Source of the DNA: Odiellus spinosus
Lineage: Eukaryota; Arthropoda; Arachnida; Opiliones; Phalangiidae
Length of the DNA: 64,000 nucleotides
Direction of reading: 5' to 3'
NCBI GenBank assembly: GCA_963920705.1
Contig: OY987225.1
Span: forward strand, 10,636,158 to 10,700,157
Numbering within the stretch: the stretch's first letter is position 1; every line of letters begins with the position of its first letter. The notes under the pieces are model-generated. The model worked only from the letters and a program-made list of their open reading frames with translations, was not told the DNA's origin and did not search any database. A program made the position numbers and the translations under genes. Positions 28,845 through 41,100 of the stretch are shown here, piece by piece.

Positions 28845-29053
28845 TGTTGTAAAGATTTACTACACGTTTACTCTTTTTATCATTACAGTGTTTATTTTAA
28901 TGTCTTTACATTTACAATGATTATTCATACTGATTAATTCTTATCTCTGTCAGAGCTAAGGTCACCTCGTATCGGCTAGCCACCTATCGGTAGCTTTCCT
29001 GCGGGTAGTGTACTTTGCCCCTATCAGTGACCCTTGCTCTGACATACACAACA
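28845..29053 (-). repeat. 5' LTR of the gypsy element
   Basis: 209 bp, same ends as the 3' LTR, followed on the right by the duplicated target AAAAG and the resumed 14-bp satellite. Confidence 0.95.
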
Positions 29054-29058
29054 AAAAG

Positions 29059-29178
29059 CATGATTTGAAATTATGATTTGAAAAGAATGATTTGAAAAGC
29101 ATGATTTGAAAAGCATGATTTGAAAAGCATGATTAGAAAAGCATGATTTTAAAAGCATGATTTTAAAAGCATGATTTG
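29059..29178 (+). repeat. 14-bp satellite island, right part
   Basis: About eight degenerate units (GATTTGAAAAGCAT, GATTTTAAAAGCAT, GATTAGAAAAGCAT) continue the array split by the gypsy element. It ends near 29178 in unrelated DNA. Confidence 0.9.
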
Positions 29179-30410
29179 AACTAATGATAAATATATATAC
29201 ATTAAAGGAACTCCATCTTTAGCTAATTTTATTAGTGATACTGATAGAATTTAAAATAAACATCAATGGGAGAGGAAGGTTAACTAGGTCGTCTTTATCC
29301 GTTTTTTGGAAAATATATAATAGTAATAAAATCTTTGAAGTAGTAGACTAAATCTACTAACTATAATTTTAAAGATATGAAATTGCTCTTTCTCTAACAA
29401 ATAATTTCTGTCCCTTCACAGGGTTTGATTCGAGTTAGATAAAGAGTTTTGTTAAGGGTGCGAAGCAACCTCTTTTTTGTATAATTTCTGTCCTTTTTTT
29501 CTCCAAAAATATACACCTTTTCCACATTTCACTATTTTGCTTTATAGGTTTATTGAACCTTAATTCTTACTAATGCTGAATAAAAATTAAAGCGTTTAAT
29601 TGAGGCTTCAATCTATTCGTAATTGAGACCGTGGTACAAATGTCGAAAGGCAGAGATTAACTAACCTAACCTTACCTAAGTTGAAAAACAGTGACGGTTT
29701 AGTTCAATTGATTAACTAACCTAAACTAATCTTACCTAAAATACTACAAGAGGAACGGGTTAGCCCGAGTTATAGGGATTACCTAGTTGGAGGGATGGGC
29801 TATTTCCAGGGTTTAATTAACCTAATTTAACCTTAAAGATTACTTGATGGAATGGGTAACCCGAGGGATTAACTAGTTGGAGCGATGGGCTAATTAGAGG
29901 AATTAACTAACCTAACCTATTTTTTTACAGTGACTTAATATATTAAATTGGCCACATTTCTAGGTAATGCGATTTACATTCAATCGCCTCGGTTTATTCG
30001 AGTACTCTACCCAAAAGATCGTGAGAAATAGGTCTCTTATCACCGAAATATAGGTGAGAAACGATTGCCTAAACAAACGAAGACGTCACCATTGCACAAA
30101 CGAGAGGACTCGCCACAATTTTAAACGCTAACGTAAACCACGCATTGGTACAGTGCATCTGTGAGTACTGAATCTGTAAATCTCGTTTATATAGGCTGAG
30201 AAGAGATATAGTATTAAAGTTAAAAAATCAAATGATAAGAAAATCATGCCAACTTTTTAATTACGGTGAATTAGGGTGAATATAATGGGATACTCATGAT
30301 ATGACATAATAGTCAAAATTAGACGGCTGAAGAGGGCTACCCTAGTAAAAGAACCCAATAAATGCAATTTTCCGTTAACGATAAAAAATGCCATTAAAAA
30401 AAACTTATCA
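29179..30410. other. Unassigned AT-rich sequence
   Basis: No gene is recognised. Repeated AACTAACCTAACC stretches (29650-29930), and GGGATTA-CTAGTTGGAG-GATGGGCT at 29776 and 29870, indicate a local ~94-bp duplication. Confidence 0.5.
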
Positions 30411-30835
30411 ACTGTTTAATAAAATCAATTTTTGTTTATCAATTTAAAGCCAATTAATAAAGCTCGGCTAGTTATATGTTTTACCCTTTTCGTCACCCAT
30501 ACAGGCATCTGTCTCTCTATTAACTCGAATTCGATGGATATTCATTATCATTCTACTGTTTAAGAAATAAAATTTTGTTTACCATTTTGAAGCAATTAAT
30601 AAAGCTCGGCTAGGCTTATGATTTCACCCTTTTGTAACCCATTCAGGCACCTTACTTTCTATTAACTCGAATTCGATGGATATTCCTTATCATTCTACTG
30701 TTTAAGAAATAAAATTTTTGTTTATCATTTTGAAGCAATTAGTAAAGCTCGGCTAAGCTTAAGATTTCACCCTTTTGTAACCCATTCAGGCACCTTACTT
30801 TCTATTACTTCATATACTTAATCAACATTTCATTA
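30411..30835 (+). repeat. Three ~143-bp tandem copies
   Basis: ACTGTTTAA, TTAATAAAGCTCGGCTAG, CATTCAGGCACCT and ATTAACTCGAATTCGATGG recur with starts at 30411, 30555 and 30697. The last copy is truncated. No coding content. Confidence 0.85.
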
Positions 30836-31433
30836 TTGAAATCTGTGTTTAACTAGAGATACTCTTGTACCTGATCGAAGCCTTATCAAATTTTTTCAAA
30901 AGTACCTTTGTCTGTTTTAATTCGAATTCAGTGGACGGTGGGAAGAGGGAAACGACGACGACGACGATTTCAGTTATCAAGCGCCGCGGGTCCATTGGAA
31001 AAGACATTACGTTTTCTGATGAAATTCGAGTTTAGATAAAGGGATAAACACGAACGTGTTTATCCTAATAAACACGAACGTGTTTATCCTAATTTCTGGT
31101 TAATTATCTTAATCTAGCCTGGGTCAGACGAATCGCAACGTCAACTTGGAGCACTGGCGATATGATTTTCACCTCCAGACGATTTTCAGCTGATCCGGAA
31201 AGGAAGAGCATTGTTTACTGAGTGTCTGTATTCGACAGAACACTAGGTGATCCCAAAAAAAAGAAGAAAAAAATCAACGGAAACAACGGAACTTTAAAAA
31301 AAACACGCGAGGCCGTTATCACCATTTGTTATCAGTGCCACTCGACATACGAGTTTTGCTTATCGCCGAACATTCGAAGAAAATCCACAACTCTGGCAGA
31401 GTTTAAGATAGGCAGTAGCATCAAATAAGATTC
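30836..31433. other. Sequence upstream of the LINE with a 29-bp direct repeat
   Basis: CTAATTTCTGGTTAATTATC and its continuation occur at 31089-31117 and 31433-31461, flanking 315 bp. AAACACGAACGTGTTT palindromes occur twice at about 31047-31082. A 68-codon ORF (31222-31428) with a lysine run and CYQCH is not recognised. The block may be the LINE 5' region or an unrelated insertion. Confidence 0.4.
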
Positions 31434-31563
31434 TAATTTCTGGTTAATTATCTTAATCTAGGTGAGTTAAATTTGATTCTCATTTTTAAATTATTAGTAG
31501 AATAAAACCTACGAGCTCTGCCAGATAAGGATACGATATAAAACTGAGATTAATAATTTAGTC

Positions 31564-32357
31564 ATGGTCAGCGATAACAAACAAAAAACTATGGATCTAA
31601 TTTTAGAGGAGCTTAAAAAAATGAATGCAAAAATAGACAACAATCAAGCAGAAATGAATACAAAAATAGATAACAATCAAGCACAAACGAACACGAGACT
31701 AAACGTAGTAGTGACAAATCTAGCGGAGTTAAATACTAAGTTAACAGGGGTAGAATTTAAAATAGCAAATCTAGAAACCAGGACAATAGATCTGGAAAAC
31801 ACAATGGTACAATTAACGGGATTAGAATATGAAATGAACGAAGTTAAAGATCTGTTTAAAGAAGAAAAAATAAAGATGTCTAAGGAGATTAGTAATCTAA
31901 AGTTCAGGACCGAGAATCTCGAAGTCAGAGCTAGACGGGAAAACATAATAATTAAAGGAATTCTTGATAACGAAAATGAAACTCGTGAAGGTTTGGCTCA
32001 AAAATTAATCGACTTATTCCAAAATGTTCTAAAGCTAGAAATTCAGGTCAAACCGAGTCAAGCATATAGAAGGGGAGTATTTAAGAAGGGTAAAAATCGA
32101 TATATAGTGTTCCTGGCTGGCTCTTACGATTTAAAACTAAACATTTTAAAAAACGGGCCGAAATTTCATTGAAAGGGAAAAATATCTACATTGACCACGA
32201 CTATACACCAGACCAAGGAACAGCCAGGTACACTCTGCGTACCTTTGCCAAAACAAAACTCCCCGAAAAACATAAATTTATTAGTGTAAATCAAATGATC
32301 ATTGGGAATACAAAATACAAATATGACTTCGAGAAGCAAAAAATTATAACTATATAA
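31564..32357 (+). pseudogene. LINE ORF1: coiled-coil RNA-binding protein, frameshifted
   Basis: Residues 1-120 are a heptad-rich coiled coil with repeated KIDNNQAEMNTKIDNNQAQ units and leucine/isoleucine spacing. A conserved RRENIIIKGI-type motif near residue 128 and a basic domain follow, as in L1- and CR1-type ORF1 proteins that trimerise and coat element RNA. The first frame stops at 32170-32172; the second (32169-32357) continues the conserved C-terminal part (IYIDHDYTPDQGTARYTLR). One frameshift near 32160-32170 therefore breaks the gene. It stops just before the mariner insertion at 32382. Confidence 0.8.
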
Positions 32358-32835
32358 AACAAGTATACAAACCTTAATATACAGGGTGTTTTAGAAAGGT
32401 CTGGGAAAATGAAGGGGGTTCTTCGTGGGGTCAGACTGAGTGAAAAAGGTTTATGAACCTTTAGTCTAACGCGCTACGTTGCGTAGTTATGAGCCCTTGA
32501 AAATAGTCCTCAAAAATACGAAAAACGACCGAAAGGTGTAAGTAAGATTGTGCCTTTGACCATTATTGTTTTTCTTTTTAATTGTGCATAAGCTAATTAT
32601 CGAGAGATAAGTGAAACAAGGTGTTTGTTAACTAAAAAAAGCGTATCAACATGTTTAGGAGTGGGCAATCATTAACTTTGGTCAGAAGAACTTGAACTCA
32701 AACTGTGGTTTCGGGTGTTGAAAAGGGAATTTTACAAGACACCATTATTAATTACCATATTTATCAATTGTTAAATAATCGGAATCAGAAGTATTTACAA
32801 AAATTGTTCGAAATGCATTCCGTCAGCGTTGATAC

Positions 32836-33312
32836 ACCCCCAAAGAAAGAAATAACAAGGGTTTAGGTCCGGAGATCTGGCTGGTCACGCAACAGTTCCG
32901 CCACGACCAATCCACCTCAAAGGGAATGTTTCATTTAGGAGAGAAAAATGAGGTGGTGTACCGTCGTGCATAAACCACATGTATCGTCTCAAGGCCAATG
33001 GTACGTCTTCAAGAAGCTCGAACAGATTGTCTTGAAGAAACGGGAGATATGCCTCACCATTAAGCCTTGGCTGCAAAAAGAATGGTCTAATTAAATGGTC
33101 ACCAACAATTCCGCACCAGACGTTAAAGCTGAATTGAACTTGGTGAGCCTTAACACTTGTAGCGTGGGGTTTTGTTGCGCCCACTGATGCCCTTTGTGCA
33201 TGTTCAATATGCCGTCACGAGAAAAATGGCCTCATCAGTAACTAAAAGATTTTGGGGTAAGTTGATGTCTTGATGTTGAGCGATAAACCACCGACAAAAG
33301 TCCAGTCTTCTC
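32836..33312 (-). pseudogene. Transposase C-terminal half, left arm
   Basis: Contains TDEA (first catalytic aspartate, around 33236), QFSFNVWCGIVGDHL, LNGEAYLPFLQDNL, MWFMHDGTPPHFS (second aspartate), WIGRGGTVAWPARSPDLNP and FFLWG. This is a typical DDE transposase of the IS630/Tc1/mariner superfamily in arthropods. The position expected for the third aspartate, after SPDLNPC, reads Y. The copy has no N-terminal DNA-binding domain and stops at the inversion junction, so it cannot be active. Confidence 0.8.
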
Positions 33313-34249
33313 CGTAATCAACAAACTATCCAAACTGTCGACAGACGTTTGAGGGAAGGTGGACATATCCAACCGGCGGGACGAGGTGATGTAGCTCCTG
33401 ACGTTCCCGAAGAGGTGGAGGAACAAGTACTCACCATTTTCGACGAAGATCCAGGAACAAGCACTAGGCGAGTTGGACGCCAATTGGGAGTAAGTCACGT
33501 TCTTATCTGGTGAACACTCCGAGGACATCAGTTTCACCCTTACCATCTACAGAAGGTGCAAGCCCTTAACGAAACGGATTACCCGAGCAGACTGGACTTT
33601 TGTCGGTGGTTTATCGCTCAACATCAAGACATCAACTTACCCCAAAATCTTTTAGTTACGGATGAGGCCATTTTTCTCGTGACGGCATATTGAACATGCA
33701 CAACAGGCATCAATGGGCGAAACAAAACCCCCACGCTACAAGTGTTAGGGCTCACCAAGTTCAATTCAGCTTAAACGTCTGGTGCGGAATTGTTGGCGAC
33801 CATTTAATTGGACCATTCATTTTGCAGCCAAGGCTTAATGGTGAGGCATACCTCACGTCTCTTCAAGACAATCTGTTAGAGCTTCTTGAAGACGTACCAT
33901 TGGCCTTGAGACGAGACACCACCTTATGTTTCTCTCCTAGTCAGGGCCTTCCTTAATGAAACATTCAATTTGAGGTGGATTGGTTGTGGCGGAACGGTTG
34001 AGTGGCCAGCCAGATCTCCGAACCTAAACCCTTGTGATTTCTTTCTTTGGGGCCACCTTAAAGACTTTGTTTATGTTAGTGAAGTGCGTGACGTGTAAGA
34101 TCTACGTCAAAGGATTATTAATGCCTGCGAAACCATACGCAACACACCAGGGATCTTCGAACGAGTTAGATAATCATTTATTAGACGGGCTCAAGTGTGT
34201 ATCAACGCTGACGGAATGCATTTCGAAGAATTTTTGTAAATACTTCTGA
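33313..34249 (+). pseudogene. Transposase, right arm, nearly full length but degenerate
   Basis: It begins with helix-turn-helix sequence (RRLREGGHIQPAGRG, EEVEEQVLTIFDEDPGTSTR, RRVGRQLGVSHVLIW), then YHLQKVQALN and FCRWFIAQHQ, TDEAIF with the first catalytic aspartate, and HQVQFSLNVWCGIVGDHLIG. The second catalytic aspartate is lost in a short deletion after LALRR (near 33913). RSPNLNPCDFFLWGHLK keeps the third. A TGA interrupts it near 33511 and there are frameshifts. The left boundary is the junction with the inverted arm, so the native start and left terminal repeat of this copy are absent. Confidence 0.8.
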
Positions 34250-34682
34250 TTCAGATTATTAAACAATTGATAATTATGGTAATTAATGGCATCTCGTAAA
34301 ATTCCTTTTTCAACACCCGCAACATACGTAATAAACCACACTTTGAGTTCAAGTACTTCTGACCAAAGTTAATGATTGCACACTCCTAAACATGTTGATA
34401 CGCTTTTTTTAGTAAATAAACACCTTGTTTAACTTATCTCTCGATAATTAGCTTATGCACAATTAAATTGAAAAACAATAATGGTCAAAGGCACAATCTT
34501 ACCTACACCTTTCGGTCGTTTTTCGTATTTTTGAGGACTATTTTCAAGGGCTCATAACTACGCAACGCAGCGCGTGAGACTAAAGGTTCATAAACCTTTT
34601 TCACTCAGTCTGACCCCACGAAGAACCCCCTTCATTTTTTCCAGACCTTTCTAAAACACCCTGTATATATACATAAAATAAA

Positions 34683-37428
34683 ATGATTAGCATAATATAT
34701 CAGAATATACGAAGTGCCACAAAAAATCTTTCTTATCTTATCTGCAATGCATCTCTATACTATCAAGAAACTGTAGACGTCTTTGTTCTGACTGAAACAT
34801 GGTATAAAGAAAATTATTTTGAACACTTAAGTAATTATACCTACGTAGGGATTGGAAGGGAGGAAAGGAGGGGAGGAGGGGTAGGCTTTTACGTAAGGGA
34901 AGGGATAAAGTTTGAAGTTGTTAAAGAATTTTCTACTCTAAAGGAGAATTTTGAGTCTTACGGGATTAAAATAGATGACTACTATATAGGGGTGATCTAT
35001 AGGCCAGGGGGTGGCGATCTGGAATTCTTAGATAATCTTGGAGGAATACTACAAAAATTGGGCCCCCTGAGTGCGAAGAGAATACTAATGGGAGATTCTA
35101 ATTTAGATATAAATGAGGGGGTAAGAACCATTCAGGGGGATCAGCTTCGTGATGTAACGCTTAGCGTAGGACTTGTGCAATACGTTAAAGAACCCACCAG
35201 GGTCGTCGGGACTGCGGAGACCCTTATAGACCATTGTTACGCAAGTTTTGAACTACCGGTAAATGTTCTAAAATGGGATATAACAGATCACTACGCCCTG
35301 GCGTTGGAAATTAACCCACTGAACCCAACTGTACAACCCTATAAAAAAAGAAACTACTCAAATTTCAACTTAGAGAAATTCTTCCAAACTGTTCGAATAT
35401 ACAATTGGGATGACATTTACAAAACAGATGATGTCAATGAGGCCCTTTTCCTGTTTTTGGATAAAATAAACACTGCTCACAATGATAGTTGACCAATAAT
35501 TACGATAAAACCTAAAGCTAACACAAAGAAGTTTACAAGCTCTCAATGGTTAACAAATAATATAAAACAGCTCATACAAACCAAAAATCAGGCCGGGAAA
35601 AAGGCCAAAAGGACACCAAGTGAGGAGAATACTCGAATATTTAAAAATCTAAGAAATCAGTGTAATAACTTAATTAGAAACGAAAAAAAACTAATTTTTA
35701 AGGACGCAATTACTTAATCAATCTTCTCTAAGGAATACATGGAAGGTAATTAATAATCTTCTAGGTAAAAACAAAAACCGATCGACCTCCACCCCTGTTA
35801 CAATAGGACCAAACGAATTAAACTCATTTTTTACGGAAATCCCAGCAAAATTAGCTAGCGATGGTTCACTGGAATCGATCAAACATATTCCAAACTCAAT
35901 GGGCTTAATGCCAGCCGATGACAGGGAAGTTCTAAGTACTATAAACAAACTCAGGGAAGAAGCCGCACCAGGGGATGATGGATTCACACCTAGACTAATC
36001 AAAAGTATAAAAAACCATATATTAAAACCTTTAACTTTCATAATTAATTTATCCTTTACTAAAAGAATATATCCAAATCTGTTAAAAAAAATCAATTATT
36101 ATACCAATATTTAAACAAGGGGATCCCAACAGCCCATGTAACTATAGACCTATATCCGTCTCTCAGTGCTGGCAAAAATTATTGATCAAATATTCTATAA
36201 TAGGCTATTAAACTTCTAAAAAAAAATTTTAAATTTTATCACATAACCAATTTGGATTTCGGAAAAATTGTAGTGTAGAGAGTGCTGTGGCGAAGGAATA
36301 TAAAATAATTCTGGAAGGACTGGACAAAGGAAAGTATGCAGTCGGGGTCTTCTTGGACTTAAAAAAAGCTTTTGACTACGTGAATCATTCTAGACTATTA
36401 ATAAAGTTAAACAAGATGGGAGTGAGGGGTCTGGCAAAAGAGTGGATAGGCTCGTATTTAAAAGATAGAACTTGCCAAACAAGGCTAAGCAATAGCCTAT
36501 CCAATATAAATAGTATTAAATGTGGGGTTCCACAAGGATCAATTCTTTCACCCCTCCTTTTCAACCTATACATAGATGATATCACTAAGACTTTAGACGA
36601 GGATATTCTAAATTTATACGCGGATGACACCGCTTTAATGGACACAGACGCAAATTATAACGTACTTATAGACCGCACCAACTTCCAACTTCAACTTTTA
36701 CAAATGTGGTTGGTAGATAACGACCTCGAATTAAATCTGTCTAAGACAGTATATATCATATTTGCAAACACAAATAAACAAATCCCAACTGGCCCTGACT
36801 TGGAGATTTAAATAAGCGGGAAAGTAATCAAGAGAGTCCAAACCTGTAAATATTTGGGTATATGGCTTGATGAGAATTTAAACTGGAATACGCACATAGA
36901 CAAAATTTGTAGGAAAGTGGCATATAGTACATATATCATATCGAAAAATAAACAAGTTTTTACCGAAAAAATACGCTGTCAGTTATATTATGCAATGGTA
37001 TATTCCCATCTAACATATTGTGTTTCAATCTTAGGCAACACGACTAGAACAAACCTAAATAGACTATATCTCTTACAAAAACGAATTATACGAATAATTT
37101 TCAAAAAGTCTTATCAGGACCACACTAACCCTTATTTGAGAAACTTAATGCCCTAAATATATATCAAATTTACAGTTATTGCTCCTTGATATTCATACAT
37201 AAATCAATCCAGGATAAAAATCGAAATTTATTTAATATTATCCCGTGCTCAACACGTAATTTCAGAAATAAACCATGTATAACTTTACCGGCAGTAAAAA
37301 CATCCAAAAAACGCAACTCAATCTTCTATAACGGTGCGAAATTTTATAATGAATTCAGAGTACAAAATAATCCAATTACAATGCTTCAAGTTAAAAAATT
37401 GGCGAAAACGTTCGTTCTAAAGTCATAA
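34683..37428 (+). pseudogene. LINE ORF2: endonuclease and reverse transcriptase, multiply broken
   Basis: The endonuclease part (34683-35492) has YQNIRS at 6-11, TETW at 37-40, YRPGG at 106-110, MGDSNLD at 136-142 and TDHYAL at 201-206: an EEP-fold nuclease that nicks the target. A TGA at 35490-35492 interrupts an otherwise continuous frame. Reverse transcriptase pieces follow: EEAAPGDDGFTPRLIK (near 35960), NYRPIS (near 36140), FLDLKKAFD and GVPQGSILSPLLF, and the catalytic YADD (36617-36628). A TAA at 36809-36811 precedes CKYLGIWLDENLNW, and a further frameshift lies near 37140. The C-terminal part ends at 37428. The lesions are scattered, so this copy is dead; the family was a standard target-primed retrotransposon. 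Confidence 0.9.
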
Positions 37429-37587
37429 CATCTAGTAACATAATCTAATTGTTCAACTCTTTTGTAATGTTTACCCTGAAATCTGTACAGAGAAGGCCAA
37501 TAAGTCTGATAAGACTTGGCCAAGAACTATCGATATTGTATTGTATTGTAATATTACTCATTAATAAATAAATAATAAAAAAAAAAA
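37429..37587 (+). other. LINE 3' untranslated region and tail
   Basis: A short 3' region with TTGTATTGTATTG and a TAAATAAATAATAAAAAAAA tail. It passes directly into the A-tract of the first satellite unit, so the exact border is ambiguous. Confidence 0.7.
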
Positions 37588-38199
37588 CATGATTTGAAAA
37601 ACACGGATTTGAAAAACCCGATTTGAAAAAGCCGATTTGAAAAAGCCGATTTGAAAAAGCCGATTTGAAAAAGCCGATTTGAAAAAGCCGATTTGAAAAA
37701 GCCGATTTGAAAAACCCGATTTGAAAAAGCCGATTTGAAAAACCCGATTTGAAAAACGCGATTTGAAAAACCCGATTTGAAAAACCCGATTTGAAAAACC
37801 CGATTTGAGAAACCCGATTTGAAAAACCCGATTTGAAAAACCCGATTTGAAAAACCCGATTTGAAAAACCCGATTTGAAAAACCCGATTTAAAAAACCCG
37901 ATTTGAAAAGCCCGATTTGAAAAGCCCGATTTGAAAAGCCCGATTTGAAAAACCCGATTTGAAAAACCCGATTTGAAAAACCCGATTTGCAAAACTCGAT
38001 TTGAAAAACCCGATTTGAAAAACCCGATTTGAAAAACCCGATTTGAAAAACCCGATTTGAAAAACACGATTTGAAAAACACGATTTGAAAAACACGATTT
38101 GAAAAACACGATTTAAAAACACGATTTGAAAAACACGATTTTGAAAAACACGATTTGAAAAACACGATTTGAAAAACACGATTTTGAAAAACACGGATT

Positions 38200-41100
38200 T
38201 GAAAAACACGGATTTGAAAAACACGGATTTGAAAAACACGGATTTGAAAAACACGGATTTGAAAAACACGGATTTGAAAAACACGGATTTGAAAAACACG
38301 GATTTAAAAAACATGATTTGAAAAAAATGATTTGAAAAACATGATTTGAAAAACATGATTTTGAAAAACATGATTTGAAAAACATGATTTGAAAAACATG
38401 ATTTGAAAAACATGATTTGAAAAACATGATTTTGAAAAACATGATTTTGAAAAACATGATTTTGAAAAACATGATTTGAAAAACATGATTTGAAAAACAT
38501 GATTTGAAAAACATGATTTGAAAAACATGATTTGAAAAACATGATTTGAAAAACATGATTTTGAAAAACATGATTTGAAAAACATGATTTGAAAAACCTG
38601 ATTTGAAAAACATGATTTGAAAAACATGATTTTGAAAAACACGATTTTGAAAAACACGATTTGAAAAACACGATTTGAAAAACACGATTTGAAAAACACG
38701 ATTTGAAAAACACGATTTGAAAAACATGATTTGAAAAACATGATTTTGAAAAACATGATTTAAAAAACATGATTTGAAAAACATGATTTGAAAAACATGA
38801 TTTGAAAAACATGATTTGAAAAACATGATTTGAAAAACATGATTTGAAAAACATGATTTGAAAAACATGATTTTGAAAAGCATGATTTGAAAAACCCGAT
38901 TTGAAAAACCCGACTTGAAAAACCCGATTTGAAAAACACGATTTGAAAAACCCGATTTGAAAAACCCGATTTGAAAAACCCGATTTGAAAAGCCCGATTT
39001 GAAAAGCCCGATTTGAAAAGCCCGATTTGAAAAACCCGATTTGAAAAACCCGATTTGAAAAACCCGATTTGCAAAACCCGATTTGCAAAACCCGATTTGA
39101 AAAACCCGATTTGAAAAACCCGATTTGAAAAACCCGATTTGAAAAACCCGATTTGAAAAACCCGATTTGAAAAACACGATTTGAAAAACACGATTTGAAA
39201 AACACGATTTGAAAAACACGATTTGAAAAACACGATTCGAAAAACACGATTCGAAAAACCCGATTTGAAAAACACGATTTGAAAAACCCGATTTGAAAAA
39301 CCCGATTTGCAAAACCCGATTTGAAAAACCCGATTTGAAAAACATGATTTGAAAAACATGATTTGAAAAACATGATTTGAAAAACATGATTTGAAAAACA
39401 TGATTTGAAAAACATGATTTTGAAAAACATGATTTGAAAAGCATGATTTTGAAAAACGTGATTTGAAAAACCTGATTTGAAAATCCCGATTTGAAAAACA
39501 CGATTTGAAAAACACGATTTGAAAAACACGATTTGAAAAACACGATTTGAAAAACACGATTTGAAAAACACGATTTTGAAAAACACGATTTGAAAAACAC
39601 GATTTGAAAAACACGATTTGAAAAACACGATTTGAAAAACATGATTTTGAAAAACATGATTTTAAAAACATGATTTGAAAAACATGATTTGAAAAATATG
39701 ATTTGAAAAACATGATTTGAAAAACATGATTTGAAAAACATGATTTGAAAAACATGATTTGAAAAACATGATTTGAAAAACATGATTTGAAAAACATGAT
39801 TTGAAAAACATGATTTTGAAAAAAATGATTTGAAAAGCATGATTTTGAAAAGCATGATTTGAAAAACCCGATTTGAAAAACCCGACTTGAAAAACCCGAT
39901 TTGAAAAACCCGATTTGAAAAACCCGATTTGAAAAACCCGATTTGAAAAACCCGATTTGAAAAACCCGATTTGAAAAGCCCGATTTGAAAAGCCCGATTT
40001 GAAAAACACGATTTTGAAAAACACGATTTGAAAAACACGATTTGAAAAACACGATTTTGAAAAACACGGATTTGAAAAACACGGATTTGAAAAACACGGA
40101 TTTGAAAAACACGGATTTGAAAAACACGGATTTGAAAAACACGGATTTGAAAAACACGGATTTGAAAAACACGGATTTGAAAAACACGGATTTAAAAAAC
40201 ATGATTTGAAAAAAATGATTTGAAAAACATGATTTGAAAAACATGATTTTGAAAAACATGATTTGAAAAACATGATTTGAAAAACATGATTTGAAAAACA
40301 TGATTTGAAAAACATGATTTTGAAAAACATGATTTGAAAAACATGATTTGAAAAACATGATTTGAAAAACATGATTTGAAAAACATGATTTGAAAAACAT
40401 GATTTGAAAAACATGATTTTGAAAAACATGATTTGAAAAACATGATTTGAAAAACCTGATTTGAAAAACATGATTTGAAAAACATGATTTTGAAAAACAC
40501 GATTTTGAAAAACACGATTTGAAAAACACGATTTGAAAAACACGATTTGAAAAACACGATTTGAAAAACACGATTTGAAAAACATGATTTGAAAAACATG
40601 ATTTTGAAAAACATGATTTAAAAAACATGATTTGAAAAATATGATTTGAAAAACATGATTTGAAAAACATGATTTGAAAAACATGATTTGAAAAACATGA
40701 TTTGAAAAACATGATTTGAAAAACATGATTTGAAAAACATGATTTTGAAAAGCATGATTTGAAAAACCCGATTTGAAAAACCCGACTTGAAAAACCCGAT
40801 TTGAAAAACACGATTTGAAAAACCCGATTTGAAAAACCCGATTTGAAAAACCCGATTTGAAAAGCCCGATTTGAAAAGCCCGATTTGAAAAGCCCGATTT
40901 GAAAAACCCGATTTGAAAAACCCGATTTGAAAAACCCGATTTGCAAAACCCGATTTGCAAAACCCGATTTGAAAAACCCGATTTGAAAAACCCGATTTGA
41001 AAAACCCGATTTGAAAAACCCGATTTGAAAAACCCGATTTGAAAAACCCGATTTGAAAAACACGATTTGAAAAACACGATTTGAAAAACACGATTTGAAA

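Larger units (their letters stand above)
23259..29053 (-). mobile_element. Ty3/gypsy LTR retrotransposon inserted in the satellite
   Basis: Two 209-bp LTRs (TGTTGTAAAG ... ACACAACA) bound 5,795 bp. The target duplication AAAAG is at 23254-23258 and 29054-29058. The order on the minus strand is gag, protease, reverse transcriptase, RNase H, integrase; this order and the integrase type place it in Ty3/gypsy. No envelope gene is present. The LTRs differ at six positions, so the insertion is fairly young. Pol is broken (a frameshift near 26030 and a TAG at 24926-24928). The 5' region has tandem partial duplications of LTR, primer site and gag start. Confidence 0.95.
32382..34663. mobile_element. 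Mariner/Tc1-superfamily element formed as an inverted duplication
   Basis: Ends CAGGGTGTTTTAGAAAGG are inverted at both sides and flanked by TA (32380-32381 and 34664-34665). The inverted similarity is not limited to ends: 32382-33312 (931 bp) is the reverse complement of about 33588-34663. The left arm lacks about 140 bp relative to the right (between CGTTGATACACC and CCCAAAGAAAGAAAT, near 32839). Both arms carry transposase coding sequence pointing outward, toward the nearer end. The 33313-33587 centre is unique and holds the N-terminal DNA-binding part. Confidence 0.85.
31434..37587 (+). mobile_element. Non-LTR retrotransposon (Jockey/CR1-like LINE), decayed and split by a mariner element
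   Basis: It has two ORFs in the plus direction: a coiled-coil ORF1 (31564-32357) and an ORF2 with endonuclease then reverse transcriptase (34683-37428). A short 3' region with TGTATTGTATTGTAA and a (TAAA)n/poly(A) tail at 37563-37587 follows. The mariner-type element 32382-34663 lies between the ORFs. The 5' end is uncertain. The tail runs directly into the 14-bp satellite. Confidence 0.85.

Noticed and set aside
23259-29053. Envelope gene (errantivirus) in the gypsy element
   Set aside because: Nothing lies between the integrase tail (23552) and the 3' LTR (23467), so there is no third ORF.
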